Notes: generated by a model from the letters alone, not told the origin. 64,000 bases of DNA from an uncultured Lachnospiraceae bacterium (GCA_910584205.1 CAJUAA010000008.1:43632-107631), one strand, 5' to 3'. Positions 9,236 through 18,341 are shown, counted from the first letter of the stretch. A program made the numbers and translations.

Positions 9236-10420
9236 ATGAACATTCAACGCAGCGAACGTGTTCTGGAAACCATCCCTGTAGGCGCTCTCGGCATCATTCC
9301 TCTGCCAAGCTGCCGGGAACTGGGAGAAAAGGTCAACGACTACCTGGTGCAGTGGCGCCGGGAAAGCGTCAACGAGCACAAGCATACCATCGCCTTTCAG
9401 GGCTACGAGCAGGATTCTTATCTGGTAGAGGCGAAGGTGCCGCGCTTCGGCTCCGGGGAAGCCAAGGGCATCGTACAGGAATCGGTCCGGGGACGCGACC
9501 TGTATCTCATGGTGGATGTGTGCAACCACAGCCTGACCTATTCCCTGTGCGGGAAGACCAATCATATGTCGCCGGATGACCACTATCAGGACCTGAAGCG
9601 GATCATCGCCGCCTGTGCCGGCAAGGCAAGACGGATCACGGTCATCATGCCGTTCCTCTATGAAAGCCGCCAGCATAAACGCTCCACCCGGGAATCCCTG
9701 GACTGCGCGCTGGCGCTCAGGGAGCTGACCCGCATGGGCGTGGACAATATCCTCACCTTTGACGCCCACGATCCCCGTGTGCAGAACGCGATTCCGCTGA
9801 ACGGTTTTGAGACCATACAGCCCGCCTACCAGTTTGCCAAGGCGCTGCTGGGCAACGTGCCGGACCTGCAGATCGACAGCGACCATCTGATGGTGGTCAG
9901 TCCCGACGAAGGCGGCATGAGCCGCGCAATCTACATTGCCAACGTTCTGGGCGTGGATATGGGCATGTTCTACAAGCGCCGGGATTATTCGAAGGTCGTC
10001 AAGGGACGCAATCCCATTGTGGCCCACGAATTCCTCGGCAGCAACGTGGAAGGGAAGGACATCATCGTCATCGACGACATGATCTCCTCCGGCGAAAGCA
10101 TGATCGAGGTGGCGGGCAAACTGAAGGAACTGCACGCAGGCAGGATCTTCCTCTATTCCACTTTCGGCCTGTTCACCAACGGCATGGAACGTTTTGACCG
10201 CGCTTATGAAGAGGGGCTGTTCTACCGCCTGCTGACCACCAATCTGGTCTATCAGACGCCCGAACTTCTGGAACGGCCTTATTACATCTCCTGCGACATG
10301 AGCAAGTATATCGCCCTGCTGATCGACACGCTGAACCACGACGCTTCCATCAGCAGCCTTCTCGACCCGTTTGACCGTATCCACCGTCTTCTGGAAAAGT
10401 ACAGGAACGGACAATTATAA
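9236..10420 (+). CDS. prs: Ribose-phosphate pyrophosphokinase
   Basis: The enzyme makes PRPP from ribose-5-phosphate and ATP for nucleotide and amino-acid synthesis. At 394 residues it is longer than the classic 315-residue form and resembles the long version found in Lachnospiraceae. The PRPP-binding loop is DIIVIDDMISSGESM (275-289). LTFDAHDPRVQNAIP (173-187) and VVSPDEGGMSRA (220-231) are equivalents of conserved Prs segments. It has a strong GGAGG site and is followed by a terminator. It heads a trio with an ATP-grasp gene and an esterase. Confidence 0.9.
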   Translation: MNIQRSERVLETIPVGALGIIPLPSCRELGEKVNDYLVQWRRESVNEHKHTIAFQGYEQDSYLVEAKVPRFGSGEAKGIVQESVRGRDLYLMVDVCNHSLTYSLCGKTNHMSPDDHYQDLKRIIAACAGKARRITVIMPFLYESRQHKRSTRESLDCALALRELTRMGVDNILTFDAHDPRVQNAIPLNGFETIQPAYQFAKALLGNVPDLQIDSDHLMVVSPDEGGMSRAIYIANVLGVDMGMFYKRRDYSKVVKGRNPIVAHEFLGSNVEGKDIIVIDDMISSGESMIEVAGKLKELHAGRIFLYSTFGLFTNGMERFDRAYEEGLFYRLLTTNLVYQTPELLERPYYISCDMSKYIALLIDTLNHDASISSLLDPFDRIHRLLEKYRNGQL

Positions 10421-10427
10421 AACGACA

Positions 10428-10457
10428 CCCTGTTTCCGGAAACGGAAACGGGGTTTT
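10428..10457 (+). terminator. Terminator after prs
   Basis: A 10-bp GC-rich stem (10428-10437 with 10444-10453, one G-T pair) is followed by TTTTC. It may be only partial, because the next gene begins 20 bases later on the same strand. Confidence 0.75.
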
Positions 10458-10476
10458 CTACCGAAATGAGGACCTT

Positions 10477-11763
10477 ATGAAAAATTTCATCTTTATCTCA
10501 CCCGGTTTTCCGGGCAACTATGAAAATTTCTGCACTGCCCTAAAGGCCGACGGCGTCAACGTACTGGGCATTGGAGATACGCCCTACGACGCCCTCTCCC
10601 CCACGCTGCGCAGCGCCCTGACCGAATATTACCGGGTCGAGGATATGGAAAATTATGAAGACATGTTCCGGGCGGTGGCCTTTCTCTCGTTCCGCCACGG
10701 AAAGATCGACTGGCTGGAGAGCAACAACGAATACTGGCTCATGCAGGACGCCAGGCTTCGGGAGGATTTTCACATCACCACCGGACTGATGCCGAAAGAC
10801 ATGTCGCTGATCAAATTCAAATCCTGCATGAAGGAGGGCTACAAACGGGCCGGCATCCCCACTGCCCGCCACCATATGGTCAGTGATTTTAAGAGCGCCC
10901 TCGCCTTTATCCGGCAGGTCGGCTACCCGGTCATCGTAAAACCGGATTCCGGTGTGGGCGCCTCGGACACCTGGCGGGTCAACGACGAACAGGACCTGAA
11001 GCGTTTCTTCTGCAACCTTCCGTCCGTTCCTTATATTATGGAGGAGCTGGTGCCGGGAGAGATCTGCTCCTACGACGCCATTGTAAACAGCAAAGGAAGC
11101 GTCCTTTTCGAGACCGGAAACATCTCCCCCATCTCCATCATGGACTGCGTCAACGACCACCATTCCATCCATTTCTACATTGTGGACCAGCTGGCGGAGG
11201 ATCTGAAGGCGTGCGGGCGCGCCTGTCTGAAGGCGTTCCGGGTCCGCAGCCGCTTCGTCCATCTGGAATTTTTCCGCCTGGCCAGGGATCACGACTATCT
11301 GGGCAAAAAGGGACAGATCGTCGGGCTGGAGGTCAATATGCGCCCTTCCGGAGGCCCCACCCCGGACATGATCAATTTCGCCTACAGCGCCAACTGCTAT
11401 CAGTATTTCGCCGATATGATGGTCTACGACCGCCTGCGGAATAAAAGCCGGGCGACGCCGTGCTTCTGCGCCTTTGTGGGCCGCTGGAGGGAGGTACCCT
11501 ACCTCCATTCCCATGAGGAGATCATCCGGTCCTTCCAGGAGCAGCTGAAGACCGCAGCGGAGCTTCCGGAGGTCCTTGCCCACGGCATGGGGAATTATAT
11601 CTATCTGGCCAAATTCGAGACGAAGGAAGCCATGGAACAGTTCTTCGCCTATACGCTGGCTGAAGAAGGCATGGAGCCTCCCGTGGAGACCGGTGGGGGC
11701 AGTGAAGCCGCTCAGACGGACGAAGGAAACGAAGCCGGACCGAAACAACCGACAAAAGATTGA
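10477..11763 (+). CDS. ATP-grasp domain enzyme of unknown substrate
   Basis: ATP-grasp enzymes form an acyl-phosphate and join it to an amine, thiol or other nucleophile. The 428 residues show an N-terminal preATP-grasp fold (MKNFIFISPGFPGNYENFCT), the lysine/glycine-rich ATP loop GYPVIVKPDSGVGASD (149-164), YIMEELVPGE and the metal-binding EVNMRPSGG near residue 286. A charged tail of about 25 residues ends it. The substrate cannot be read from the sequence. It lies between prs and an esterase on the same strand, which suggests a shared role. Confidence 0.8.
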   Translation: MKNFIFISPGFPGNYENFCTALKADGVNVLGIGDTPYDALSPTLRSALTEYYRVEDMENYEDMFRAVAFLSFRHGKIDWLESNNEYWLMQDARLREDFHITTGLMPKDMSLIKFKSCMKEGYKRAGIPTARHHMVSDFKSALAFIRQVGYPVIVKPDSGVGASDTWRVNDEQDLKRFFCNLPSVPYIMEELVPGEICSYDAIVNSKGSVLFETGNISPISIMDCVNDHHSIHFYIVDQLAEDLKACGRACLKAFRVRSRFVHLEFFRLARDHDYLGKKGQIVGLEVNMRPSGGPTPDMINFAYSANCYQYFADMMVYDRLRNKSRATPCFCAFVGRWREVPYLHSHEEIIRSFQEQLKTAAELPEVLAHGMGNYIYLAKFETKEAMEQFFAYTLAEEGMEPPVETGGGSEAAQTDEGNEAGPKQPTKD

Positions 11764-11796
11764 CAGAAAAATAACGACAGAAAGACAGGACAGAAT

Positions 11797-12531
11797 ATGC
11801 AGATACAGGAAATGAACTGGTACAGCGAACGGCTGCACCGCAATATGCCGCTGAAGATCTACGGCCACGCGGGGAAACCCTGCCTGGTCATCCCCTCCCA
11901 GAATGGAAAGCACAACGATTTTGAAGGTTTCGGAATGGTGGGCGCCTGCTCGCCCTGGATCGACGCCGGAAAGCTCCGGCTGTTCTGCGTGGACACCATC
12001 GACTCCGAGACCTGGTCCTGCGACTGGAAAAGCCCCCGGGAGCGGGTGGAGCTGCATGAGCAGTGGGTCCAGTATCTGATCCAGGAGGTCTATCCTCTGA
12101 TGGAGCAGTACGGCGCAGGCATCCGTTCCATGACCATGGGCTGCAGCATGGGCGCGTTCCACGCCGGAAATCTCTTCTTCCGTTTTCCGGACCGCTTTGA
12201 CGCTACCATCTGTATGAGCGGCGTCTATGACGCCGCCAACATCCTGGGCGGCTATATGGACGATCTGGTATACCTGAACTCCCCTTACCACTGCCTGCAG
12301 CAGATGCCCGCGGACCATTACTATATGGGGCTTTACAACCGGAGCAGTATCTTCATCTGCGTGGGACAGGGCGCCTGGGAGGATGAGCTGCTGGCCGATA
12401 CCCGAAAGCTGGACGGCGTGCTGAAATCACGGAATATCCCCGCCTTTGTGGATTACTGGGGATACGACGTCAATCATGACTGGAACTGGTGGCAGAAACA
12501 GGTTGCTTATTTTCTGGGGAAAATCATGTAA
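11797..12531 (+). CDS. Esterase-family alpha/beta hydrolase
   Basis: This 244-residue protein belongs to the esterase D/putative esterase family. The nucleophile elbow is GCSMGAF, with Ser117 as likely nucleophile; a HDWNWWQKQ segment near the C-terminus probably supplies the catalytic histidine. No signal peptide is visible, so it should act in the cytoplasm. It begins 33 bases after the ATP-grasp gene, and a strong terminator follows. The natural substrate is unknown. Confidence 0.82.
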   Translation: MQIQEMNWYSERLHRNMPLKIYGHAGKPCLVIPSQNGKHNDFEGFGMVGACSPWIDAGKLRLFCVDTIDSETWSCDWKSPRERVELHEQWVQYLIQEVYPLMEQYGAGIRSMTMGCSMGAFHAGNLFFRFPDRFDATICMSGVYDAANILGGYMDDLVYLNSPYHCLQQMPADHYYMGLYNRSSIFICVGQGAWEDELLADTRKLDGVLKSRNIPAFVDYWGYDVNHDWNWWQKQVAYFLGKIM

Positions 12532-12580
12532 CCGCTGTATACAAAAACCGCGGGGAACGGCAGACGCCCGACGCCCGCAT

Positions 12581-12613
12581 AAAAACCGCAGGGAACTGTT
12601 CCCTGCGGTTTTT
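12581..12613. terminator. Bidirectional terminator between esterase and Spx-like gene
   Basis: A perfect 15-bp stem with A and T ends (12581-12595 with 12599-12613) can terminate both the plus-strand trio and the minus-strand Spx-like gene. A partial copy of its left arm occurs at 12543-12557, which looks like a local duplication. Confidence 0.85.
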
Positions 12614-12968
12614 ATCTTACCTTTTCTTCCCATTCCGCTTCCTTAAATCCCACCAGCACCTTGTCTTTGCAGATGAGCAGCGGGCGCTTTACCAGCATTC
12701 CGTCGGTGGCGAGCAGCTTCAGCTGCTCCTCCTCGCTCATGTCCGGAAGCCTGTCCTTCAGCTGCATGGACTTATAGAGCATACCGCTGGTGTTGAAAAA
12801 ACGTTTCAGCGGAAGGCCGCTTTTCTCATGCCACGCCTTCAGCTCCTCCGCGGTCGGATTCTGCTCCTTGATGTTGCGGTCCTCGAATTCTACCTTGTGA
12901 ACCTCCAGCCATTTCTTCGCCTTTTTGCACGTGGTGCATTTGGGATATTCCACAAATAACATGTTCAT
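12612..12968 (-). CDS. ArsC/Spx-family thioredoxin-fold protein
   Basis: This family includes arsenate reductases and the RNA polymerase-binding regulator Spx. The 118-residue product starts MNMLFVEYPKCTTCKKAKKW, so it has a CTTC motif at residues 11-14, then NTSGMLYKSMQL and the ATDGMLVKRPLL segment with the conserved arginine-proline. The start ATG at 12968 sits behind GGAGGGGG. Members with this size and motif are usually labelled ArsC-family or YffB/Spx-like; I cannot decide between reductase and regulator. Confidence 0.88.
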   Translation of the reverse strand: MNMLFVEYPKCTTCKKAKKWLEVHKVEFEDRNIKEQNPTAEELKAWHEKSGLPLKRFFNTSGMLYKSMQLKDRLPDMSEEEQLKLLATDGMLVKRPLLICKDKVLVGFKEAEWEEKVR

Positions 12969-13092
12969 ATGATTCCCCCTCCTGTCAGCGGACAGCCGGC
13001 GCTGCCCTGAATGTTCGAGCGGATTTTGCCCTGCCCTCATTATACGATGAACGGGGCAGGATTGCAACGGAGGGAAAACACAAAATATTCAT

Positions 13093-13121
13093 TTGACATT
13101 TGCCGCGGATGCTCCTACAAT
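13093..13121 (+). promoter_or_regulatory. Consensus sigma-A promoter of the cyclophilin lipoprotein
   Basis: TTGACA (13093-13098) and TACAAT (13116-13121) are separated by exactly 17 bp and lie 30 bp upstream of the start codon. Confidence 0.8.
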
Positions 13122-13151
13122 AGGCACAGAATCTATTTTGGAGGTAAGATT

Positions 13152-13862
13152 ATGAAAAAATTAACGGTATTATTTTTGTGTATGAGCCTTCTGGCGATGA
13201 CGGCAGTCGGCTGCGGTTCCAAAGAGGACAGCGCGGCGCCGGAAGAAACAGCCGGAACAACGGAAAGCCTGGCTGACGAAGCGGAGGCACCGGAGGAATC
13301 CGAAGCTCCGTCTGCAGACGGGGAGACAGAGGAAGATCCCGAAGCTCCGGATTCCGACCTGCTGACCGGCCTGCATCATGTGGAGATCGAGATCGCCGAC
13401 TACGGCACCATCTCTCTGGAACTGGACGCCGACACGGCTCCCATCTCCGTCACCAATTTTGTAAATCTCGCCAAGGACGGCTTCTATGACGGACTGACCT
13501 TCCACCGGATCATCAGCGGTTTCATGATCCAGGGCGGCGATCCTCTGGGCAACGGAACCGGCGGATCGGATGAGACGATCAAAGGCGAATTCTCCAACAA
13601 CGGCGTGGAAAACGATATCTCCCACGTCCGCGGCGTGATCTCCATGGCAAGGTCCATGGACCCGGACAGCGCTTCCTCCCAGTTCTTCATCGTTCACGAG
13701 GACAGCACGTTCCTTGACGGCGATTATGCCGCTTTCGGACACGTGACCGAGGGAATCGAGGTCGTGGACCAGATCTGCAAGGATACGCCCGTACAGGACG
13801 ACAATGGAACCGTAGCGGCGGCCGACCAGCCGACCATTACATCCATCAAAGTAATTGATTAA
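13152..13862 (+). CDS. Lipoprotein peptidyl-prolyl isomerase (cyclophilin type)
   Basis: The 236-residue protein should fold or isomerise exported proteins outside the membrane. A lipoprotein signal peptide ends in AVGC with Cys21 as lipidation site. An acidic linker follows (to about residue 75), then a cyclophilin domain with FVNLAKDGFYDGLTFHRIIS, GFMIQGGDP and SSQFFIVHED. The start ATG at 13152 follows GGAGG at 13140-13144. An upstream in-frame ATG exists but would destroy the signal peptide. Confidence 0.93.
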   Translation: MKKLTVLFLCMSLLAMTAVGCGSKEDSAAPEETAGTTESLADEAEAPEESEAPSADGETEEDPEAPDSDLLTGLHHVEIEIADYGTISLELDADTAPISVTNFVNLAKDGFYDGLTFHRIISGFMIQGGDPLGNGTGGSDETIKGEFSNNGVENDISHVRGVISMARSMDPDSASSQFFIVHEDSTFLDGDYAAFGHVTEGIEVVDQICKDTPVQDDNGTVAAADQPTITSIKVID

Positions 13863-13878
13863 AACCGAAGCATAAGGA

Positions 13879-13920
13879 ACCCGGCCGCGTCCCATACAAA
13901 CGGAACCGGCCGGGTATTTC
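13879..13920 (+). terminator. Hairpin terminator after cyclophilin gene
   Basis: A perfect 9-bp GC-rich stem (13879-13887 with 13907-13915) with a 19-base loop and a short T-rich tail follows 16 bases after the stop codon. Confidence 0.55.
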
Positions 13921-13996
13921 TGACCTGCAGGGCATCATCTGTCGTCCAGACTGTTCAGCAGAAGGAAGTCGGAAAATCTTTCACTGGAAGAATACA

Positions 13997-14338
13997 TCAG
14001 ATTTTTCTGTGAATCAACATGGAAACCAGCATGGCAGCAAACCCCAGAGCAAGATAGACCAGGGCATACAGTATAAACGCCGGTTCCCCCATGTCAAAAA
14101 ACAGCCATGTTCCCACCAGAAACAGCGCCGCCGAGAGAATCGGAAGATACCACAGCCGCTTACCGTCTTTCCCGGCAAAAACGCCTGCAAGAACAGAGTA
14201 TACAGGATTGACGCCATAAAATAAGAGAAAGCACACCGCCATTCCCCCGTCCCCTTTTATAAATGTAACTGCCAGCCACGGCAATAACAGCATGATATCT
14301 GCAGACCAGAAAATCCAGCTGATTCCACTCTGTTTCAT
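13997..14338 (-). CDS. Small four-helix membrane protein, unknown function
   Basis: The product is 113 residues, starting MKQSGISWIFWSADIMLLLP behind a good GGAGGAAA site. Four hydrophobic stretches are visible (about residues 7-25, 30-50, 62-80 and 86-108), with basic residues between them. I do not recognise a family. It diverges from the frameshifted membrane-protein gene at 14517. Confidence 0.6.
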   Translation of the reverse strand: MKQSGISWIFWSADIMLLLPWLAVTFIKGDGGMAVCFLLFYGVNPVYSVLAGVFAGKDGKRLWYLPILSAALFLVGTWLFFDMGEPAFILYALVYLALGFAAMLVSMLIHRKI

Positions 14339-14516
14339 GATCGTTTCCTCCTTCTTGTAAATGCCTGTTTTCTTTTGCTTCCTTCCCGATCCATGCAGCC
14401 ATAGAACTTTCGATTTGACAGGACGCAGTTGCAAATTACCTGTGAATGATATATACTTTTATACGGTCTATGTTGTTTACTTATTATTGATGCTACAGAA
14501 AACGAAAGGGAAAACC

Positions 14517-15157
14517 ATGCAGGATAAACGATGGAACACGTTTAAAAATCATCCCAATATATGCGTTTTTTCCTGTTCCTTTCTGGCTGGATTTTACTGC
14601 TCATTCCTCATGTTTCTGGCGTCCAGCTCTGACGCTGAAGGGATGTCAGGTTTGATGTACCTGGTCATGGGCGCTGCGTTTGGCATATTTCTCATCTATC
14701 CGGCCGCCCTTACGCTGCAGAACGCCTGGCAGCTTTGTTGCCGCCGTTATCTGGATGAACGCCTGAATACAGCAAAGTTCACAGATATGATTACCGTCTT
14801 ATGGGGAGCCGTCTGTATTCGCTGCTATCTGATGATTTTTAATATTCCCATGGCAGACTGGGTGACCACACTGCCCTTCTGCGAAACTCATGGCTTCGCT
14901 GCCGGATTCTTTCCCATAATCGCTGCTGTTAATCTTGCAGCACTTCCCGGCTGGGTGTCCCTTCTTATGTTCCGAAAGAAAAGCTGCCGCCGTTTTTCCG
15001 CGTTCCCGCCGCAGCCGCTTTATTCCTGAATTCCGGCTTCTGCATTCTTTTCAGCATCCTGTTTGTAAAAAAGAGCGTTTTGATGGCACTGTACCCCTTC
15101 AATCTGTTCCTGCTGTCTGCAAAGACAATACGGCAGCTGCACAGGCCGCAGGGCTGA
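14517..15157 (+). pseudogene. Membrane protein gene with one-base frameshift
   Basis: Translation from the ATG at 14517 (GGGAAAA upstream) gives MQDKRWNTFKNHPNICVFSC and four hydrophobic segments. It then leaves the membrane-like frame near 14985 and stops at 15029. The -1 frame continues from the same A-rich spot (CGAAAGAAAAGC) with another hydrophobic helix (ALFLNSGFCILFSILFVKK) and ends at 15157. The joined frame would be 213 residues and the total length is one base short of a multiple of three, as expected for a lost A. This may be true decay or a sequence error; the family is unknown. Confidence 0.6.
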
Positions 15158-15214
15158 AAACGGTTCTTCATGCTTCCCCCCGGCCCCTCGCCTGTCATTT
15201 TTCCAGGCCGAAAG

Positions 15215-16032
15215 TTACAGTGCATCCTTCGGACAATTTTTCACACACTCAAAGCAGAGGATACATTCTGTACCATTCTTTCGTTTTCGAGAATTATCTG
15301 TAACATCTACTTCCATTGGACACACCCTTCTGCATTTGCCGCAGGATATACATTTGCTTTTATCACATGTAATTCGGAGCAGTGAAAAATAACTCATGGG
15401 TTTTAAAAAGATTGTGACAGGACACACGTATTTGCAAAACGCACGGTTATCTTTAAATGCAAACGCCAACAGGGTTCCAATAAGATAGTATAGAACATTC
15501 CCCGCGATAAACGCCCGAAACATTATTTTCTCCATGTTACCGACGTGGGCAAAGAACAGTGCCGAAACAAATATAAGAGAAACCGCAAATGTAAGATACC
15601 TTATCCACCCAATCTTTTTCCCGGTGTTTCAGGAACTTTATATGGAAGGAAATCAAGCACCATTGCCGTCCAGCAGGCATACCCGCACCAGCCTCTTCCA
15701 AAAAACAACGGCCCAAAAATTTTCGCAACCGCATAATGAATGGTCGCAGCTTCAAATACACCCGTAAAAAGATAATACCAGAATCCCTCAATCTGCATAT
15801 TTTCGCCGCAGATAAGCCCCAGATAAACCAGCATATAAAGTCCAACCAACAACTGTGCAGCCCTGCGGGCGTATTTGTATCTTTTATGAAACAGGAATAT
15901 CCCAAAAGAAATTGACATTCCGATATAGCTGAAGTTAAATAAATAAAATATATTGTCCTGTGTGAACCAAAATACGACCGCAACCGTTTCAAACACCGCC
16001 AGCATAAGAAGCGGCATAAATTTTTTCTTCAT
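15215..16032 (-). pseudogene. NapH/YccM-like 4Fe-4S membrane protein, split by a frameshift
   Basis: This family has about five membrane helices followed by two [4Fe-4S] ferredoxin motifs and passes electrons at the membrane. The N-terminal part (ATG at 16032, MKKKFMPLLMLAVFETVAVV) includes FGRGWCGYACWTAMVLDF and stops at 15601. The C-terminal part is in the -1 frame and continues KIGWIRYLTFAVSLIFVSA, then CDKSKCISCGKCRRVCP and CILCFECVKNCP. The break is in a run of five A (15615-15619 on the plus strand); one more A would restore a 272-residue protein. It could be a pseudogene or an assembly error. Confidence 0.82.
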
Positions 16033-16075
16033 TCTGCTCCCCTGGAATCCGACAGGAACCATACGGCCCATATCG

Positions 16076-16106
16076 AAAAAACGGCACCCCGCAGGGTACC
16101 GTTTTC
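16076..16106 (-). terminator. Terminator after fba
   Basis: A 10-bp stem (16080-16089 with 16094-16103) is followed on the minus strand by a run of T (complement of 16076-16080), 30 bases after the fba stop codon. Confidence 0.8.
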
Positions 16107-16133
16107 ATCTGATTACTGTTGATCTGTCCGTTC

Positions 16134-17072
16134 TCACGCCTTCCCTTCAGAACCAAGAACGTCTTTGATCTTATGCATAACGACCGCCTTCACGTTGGCA
16201 CGTCCAACCTTCAGATACTCACGCGGGTCGAATTTGGACGGATCGGTCCACATCACTTCGCGGATACCTGCGGTCATGCCGAGACGAAGGTCGGAGTCGA
16301 TGTTGATCTTGCAGACTGCGGATCTTGCTGCCTGACGAAGCTGCTCTTCCGGAACGCCGATGGCATCCTGCAGCGCACCGCCGTGCTCGTTGATGATCTT
16401 CACGTATTCCTGCGGAACGGAGGATGCACCATGGAGAACGATCGGGAAGTTCGGGATTCTCTTCTCGATCTCCTCAAGGATGTCGAAACGAAGCTGCGGT
16501 TTGGTACCCGGTTTAAATTTAAACGCACCATGGCTGGTTCCAATTGCGATCGCCAGGGAGTCCACATTGGTCTTTGTTACGAACTCTTCCACCTCTTCCG
16601 GCTGTGTATAGGAAGAATCCTCAGCGGATACTTTTACATCATCCTCGATACCAGCCAGTCTTCCAAGCTCTGCCTCTACCACAACGCCTCTCTCATGCGC
16701 ATACTCCACAACCTTCTTCGTTAACTCGATGTTGGTTGCGAAATCATGATGAGAACCGTCGATCATAACGGAAGTAAATCCGCCGTCGATACAGGATTTG
16801 CAGATCTCAAAATCAGCGCCGTGATCCAGATGAAGCGCGATGGGAAGGTCCGGAGCTTCCACAAGAACAGCCTCAACCAGTTTTACTAAATAGTTGTGCT
16901 TTGCGTACTTTCTTGCGCCTGCGGATACCTGTAAGATAATCGGGGAATTCAGCTCGATGGCTGCGTCAGCGATACCCTGAACGATCTCCATGTTGTTCAC
17001 GTTGAATGCGCCGATGGCATAGCCGCCTTCATAGGCCTTTTTGAACATTTCTTTGGTGGTAACTAATGGCAT
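16134..17072 (-). CDS. fba: Fructose-bisphosphate aldolase, class II
   Basis: Class II aldolase splits fructose-1,6-bisphosphate in glycolysis and uses zinc. The 312 residues begin MPLVTTKEMFKKAYEGGYAI. They contain the catalytic D83 and zinc ligand H84 in ALHLDHGADFE, the IDGSHHDFATNI segment, AIGTSHGAFKF and VLHGASSVP with further zinc ligands. This version is typical of Lachnospiraceae. It is a single-gene unit with its own terminator; the upstream 120 bases should hold its promoter. Confidence 0.96.
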   Translation of the reverse strand: MPLVTTKEMFKKAYEGGYAIGAFNVNNMEIVQGIADAAIELNSPIILQVSAGARKYAKHNYLVKLVEAVLVEAPDLPIALHLDHGADFEICKSCIDGGFTSVMIDGSHHDFATNIELTKKVVEYAHERGVVVEAELGRLAGIEDDVKVSAEDSSYTQPEEVEEFVTKTNVDSLAIAIGTSHGAFKFKPGTKPQLRFDILEEIEKRIPNFPIVLHGASSVPQEYVKIINEHGGALQDAIGVPEEQLRQAARSAVCKINIDSDLRLGMTAGIREVMWTDPSKFDPREYLKVGRANVKAVVMHKIKDVLGSEGKA

Positions 17073-17192
17073 AGTTGGTCATCCTTTCTCTATCCAAAAT
17101 TTGGCACGTCCGTGCCCATACTCCTATCTTACTACATTTTCCCGAAATCAACAAGAAGTTTCTCGTATTTTGAAAAGATTTTGTAAAGATTT

Positions 17193-18341
17193 TCAGGAGA
17201 TCACCGCGTTTGCCCGGATGAATTCCAGCGCACGCTCCTGACGCATCTGTTCTTTTATGATATCGCGGCTGTATACAGCCTCCACTGCCGACGGATCGCT
17301 GTAGCCGTACTCCGCCGCCAGCTCTTCCACCTTCGCCTGGCACTCTTCCTCCGTGACTTCCAGCTGCTCCGCAGATGCCACCGCCTGGAGCGCCAGTACC
17401 ATACGGACCCGGAAATCCGCCGTCTCCCGGTACATATTCCGCAGCTGCTCCTCCGTCATCTGAAAAGTTTTCAGATAGTCCTCCAGCGTCATCTGGTAGA
17501 GCGCCGCATAGGTTTCATACTCGGAGATCATCTCGCCGATATAGGCCTCTACGTCCGCGTCCTGCACGTCAAATTCGCTTCCGTTCAGAAGCGCCATGAT
17601 CAGGTCATATTCCACCTGGACGTCCGCGTCCTCCTCCGCGGCGGTCTGAAGTTCTTCCCGGATGGACGCCCTCATATCCTCCTCGCTTTCGTACTCCAGG
17701 TTTTCCCTGATAAAATCATCTCCCCATCCTTCGACCTCATAGGCCGATACGCTTTCTACATAGACTTCAAAATATGCCTCTTTTCCTGCTATCTCCTCAT
17801 AATAATCTTCCGGAAACGTAAGGTTTATCTCGCATTTTTCATCGATCACGGCACCCACCAGCTGCTCTTCAAATCCAGGTACGAACTGCCCGCTTCCCAG
17901 CTCCAGCGGAAACTCCGCCCCCTGCAGGGCGTCCATGGTCTCGCCGTCCACATAGCCGGTGTAATTGATGACGACCACGTCGCCCATCTGTGCCGGGCGG
18001 TCCACTTCGGTCAGTTCCCCGTAATCCTTTTTGACCGCCCGAATTTCGGCCTCCACATCCTCATCGGTCACTTCCTCCACGTTCCGGACCGCCGAAAGCC
18101 CTTTGTATTCCCCAAGACGGACGACCTTGCTGGTAAAGTCCTCACAGGACACCGGTTCCCGGACAGCAGAAGAAACAGAAGGTGTCTCTTCGCCCTCTGT
18201 TTCTTCCGCTGTCTCCTGATCTTCTGCCTCCGCTGCCGTATCGTTCCCGGCGTCCGTCCCTTCCGCCGTACCGTTCTTTCCGCATGCCGTCAGGCATACT
18301 GCCAGCACAGACAAAAGAAACATCATGATTTTTCTTTTCAT
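17193..18341 (-). CDS. Lipoprotein FKBP / trigger-factor-like foldase
   Basis: The 382-residue protein has a lipoprotein signal ending CLTAC (Cys20), an acidic Ala/Glu-rich linker to about residue 60, and a trigger-factor-type FKBP domain (about 120-205: GDVVVINYTGYVDGETMDAL and FPLELGSGQFVPGFEEQLVG). A helical C-terminal region resembles the trigger-factor chaperone arms. The ribosome-binding N-terminal domain of trigger factor is absent. It therefore probably folds secreted proteins at the outer face of the membrane, as PrsA does. The start is the ATG at 18341 behind AAGGGG. Confidence 0.88.
   Translation of the reverse strand: MKRKIMMFLLSVLAVCLTACGKNGTAEGTDAGNDTAAEAEDQETAEETEGEETPSVSSAVREPVSCEDFTSKVVRLGEYKGLSAVRNVEEVTDEDVEAEIRAVKKDYGELTEVDRPAQMGDVVVINYTGYVDGETMDALQGAEFPLELGSGQFVPGFEEQLVGAVIDEKCEINLTFPEDYYEEIAGKEAYFEVYVESVSAYEVEGWGDDFIRENLEYESEEDMRASIREELQTAAEEDADVQVEYDLIMALLNGSEFDVQDADVEAYIGEMISEYETYAALYQMTLEDYLKTFQMTEEQLRNMYRETADFRVRMVLALQAVASAEQLEVTEEECQAKVEELAAEYGYSDPSAVEAVYSRDIIKEQMRQERALEFIRANAVIS

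Noticed and set aside
7358..12318. Very long antisense open frames opposite dnaD/dnaI, prs and the ATP-grasp gene (several hundred codons each)
   Set aside because: They mirror GC-rich coding genes on the other strand, lack ribosome sites and show no protein family; the sense genes are clearly real.
14980..15620. Programmed -1 frameshifting in the two membrane-protein genes
   Set aside because: Neither site has a canonical X-XXY-YYZ slippery heptamer in the zero frame and I see no downstream stem or pseudoknot; mutation or error is more likely.
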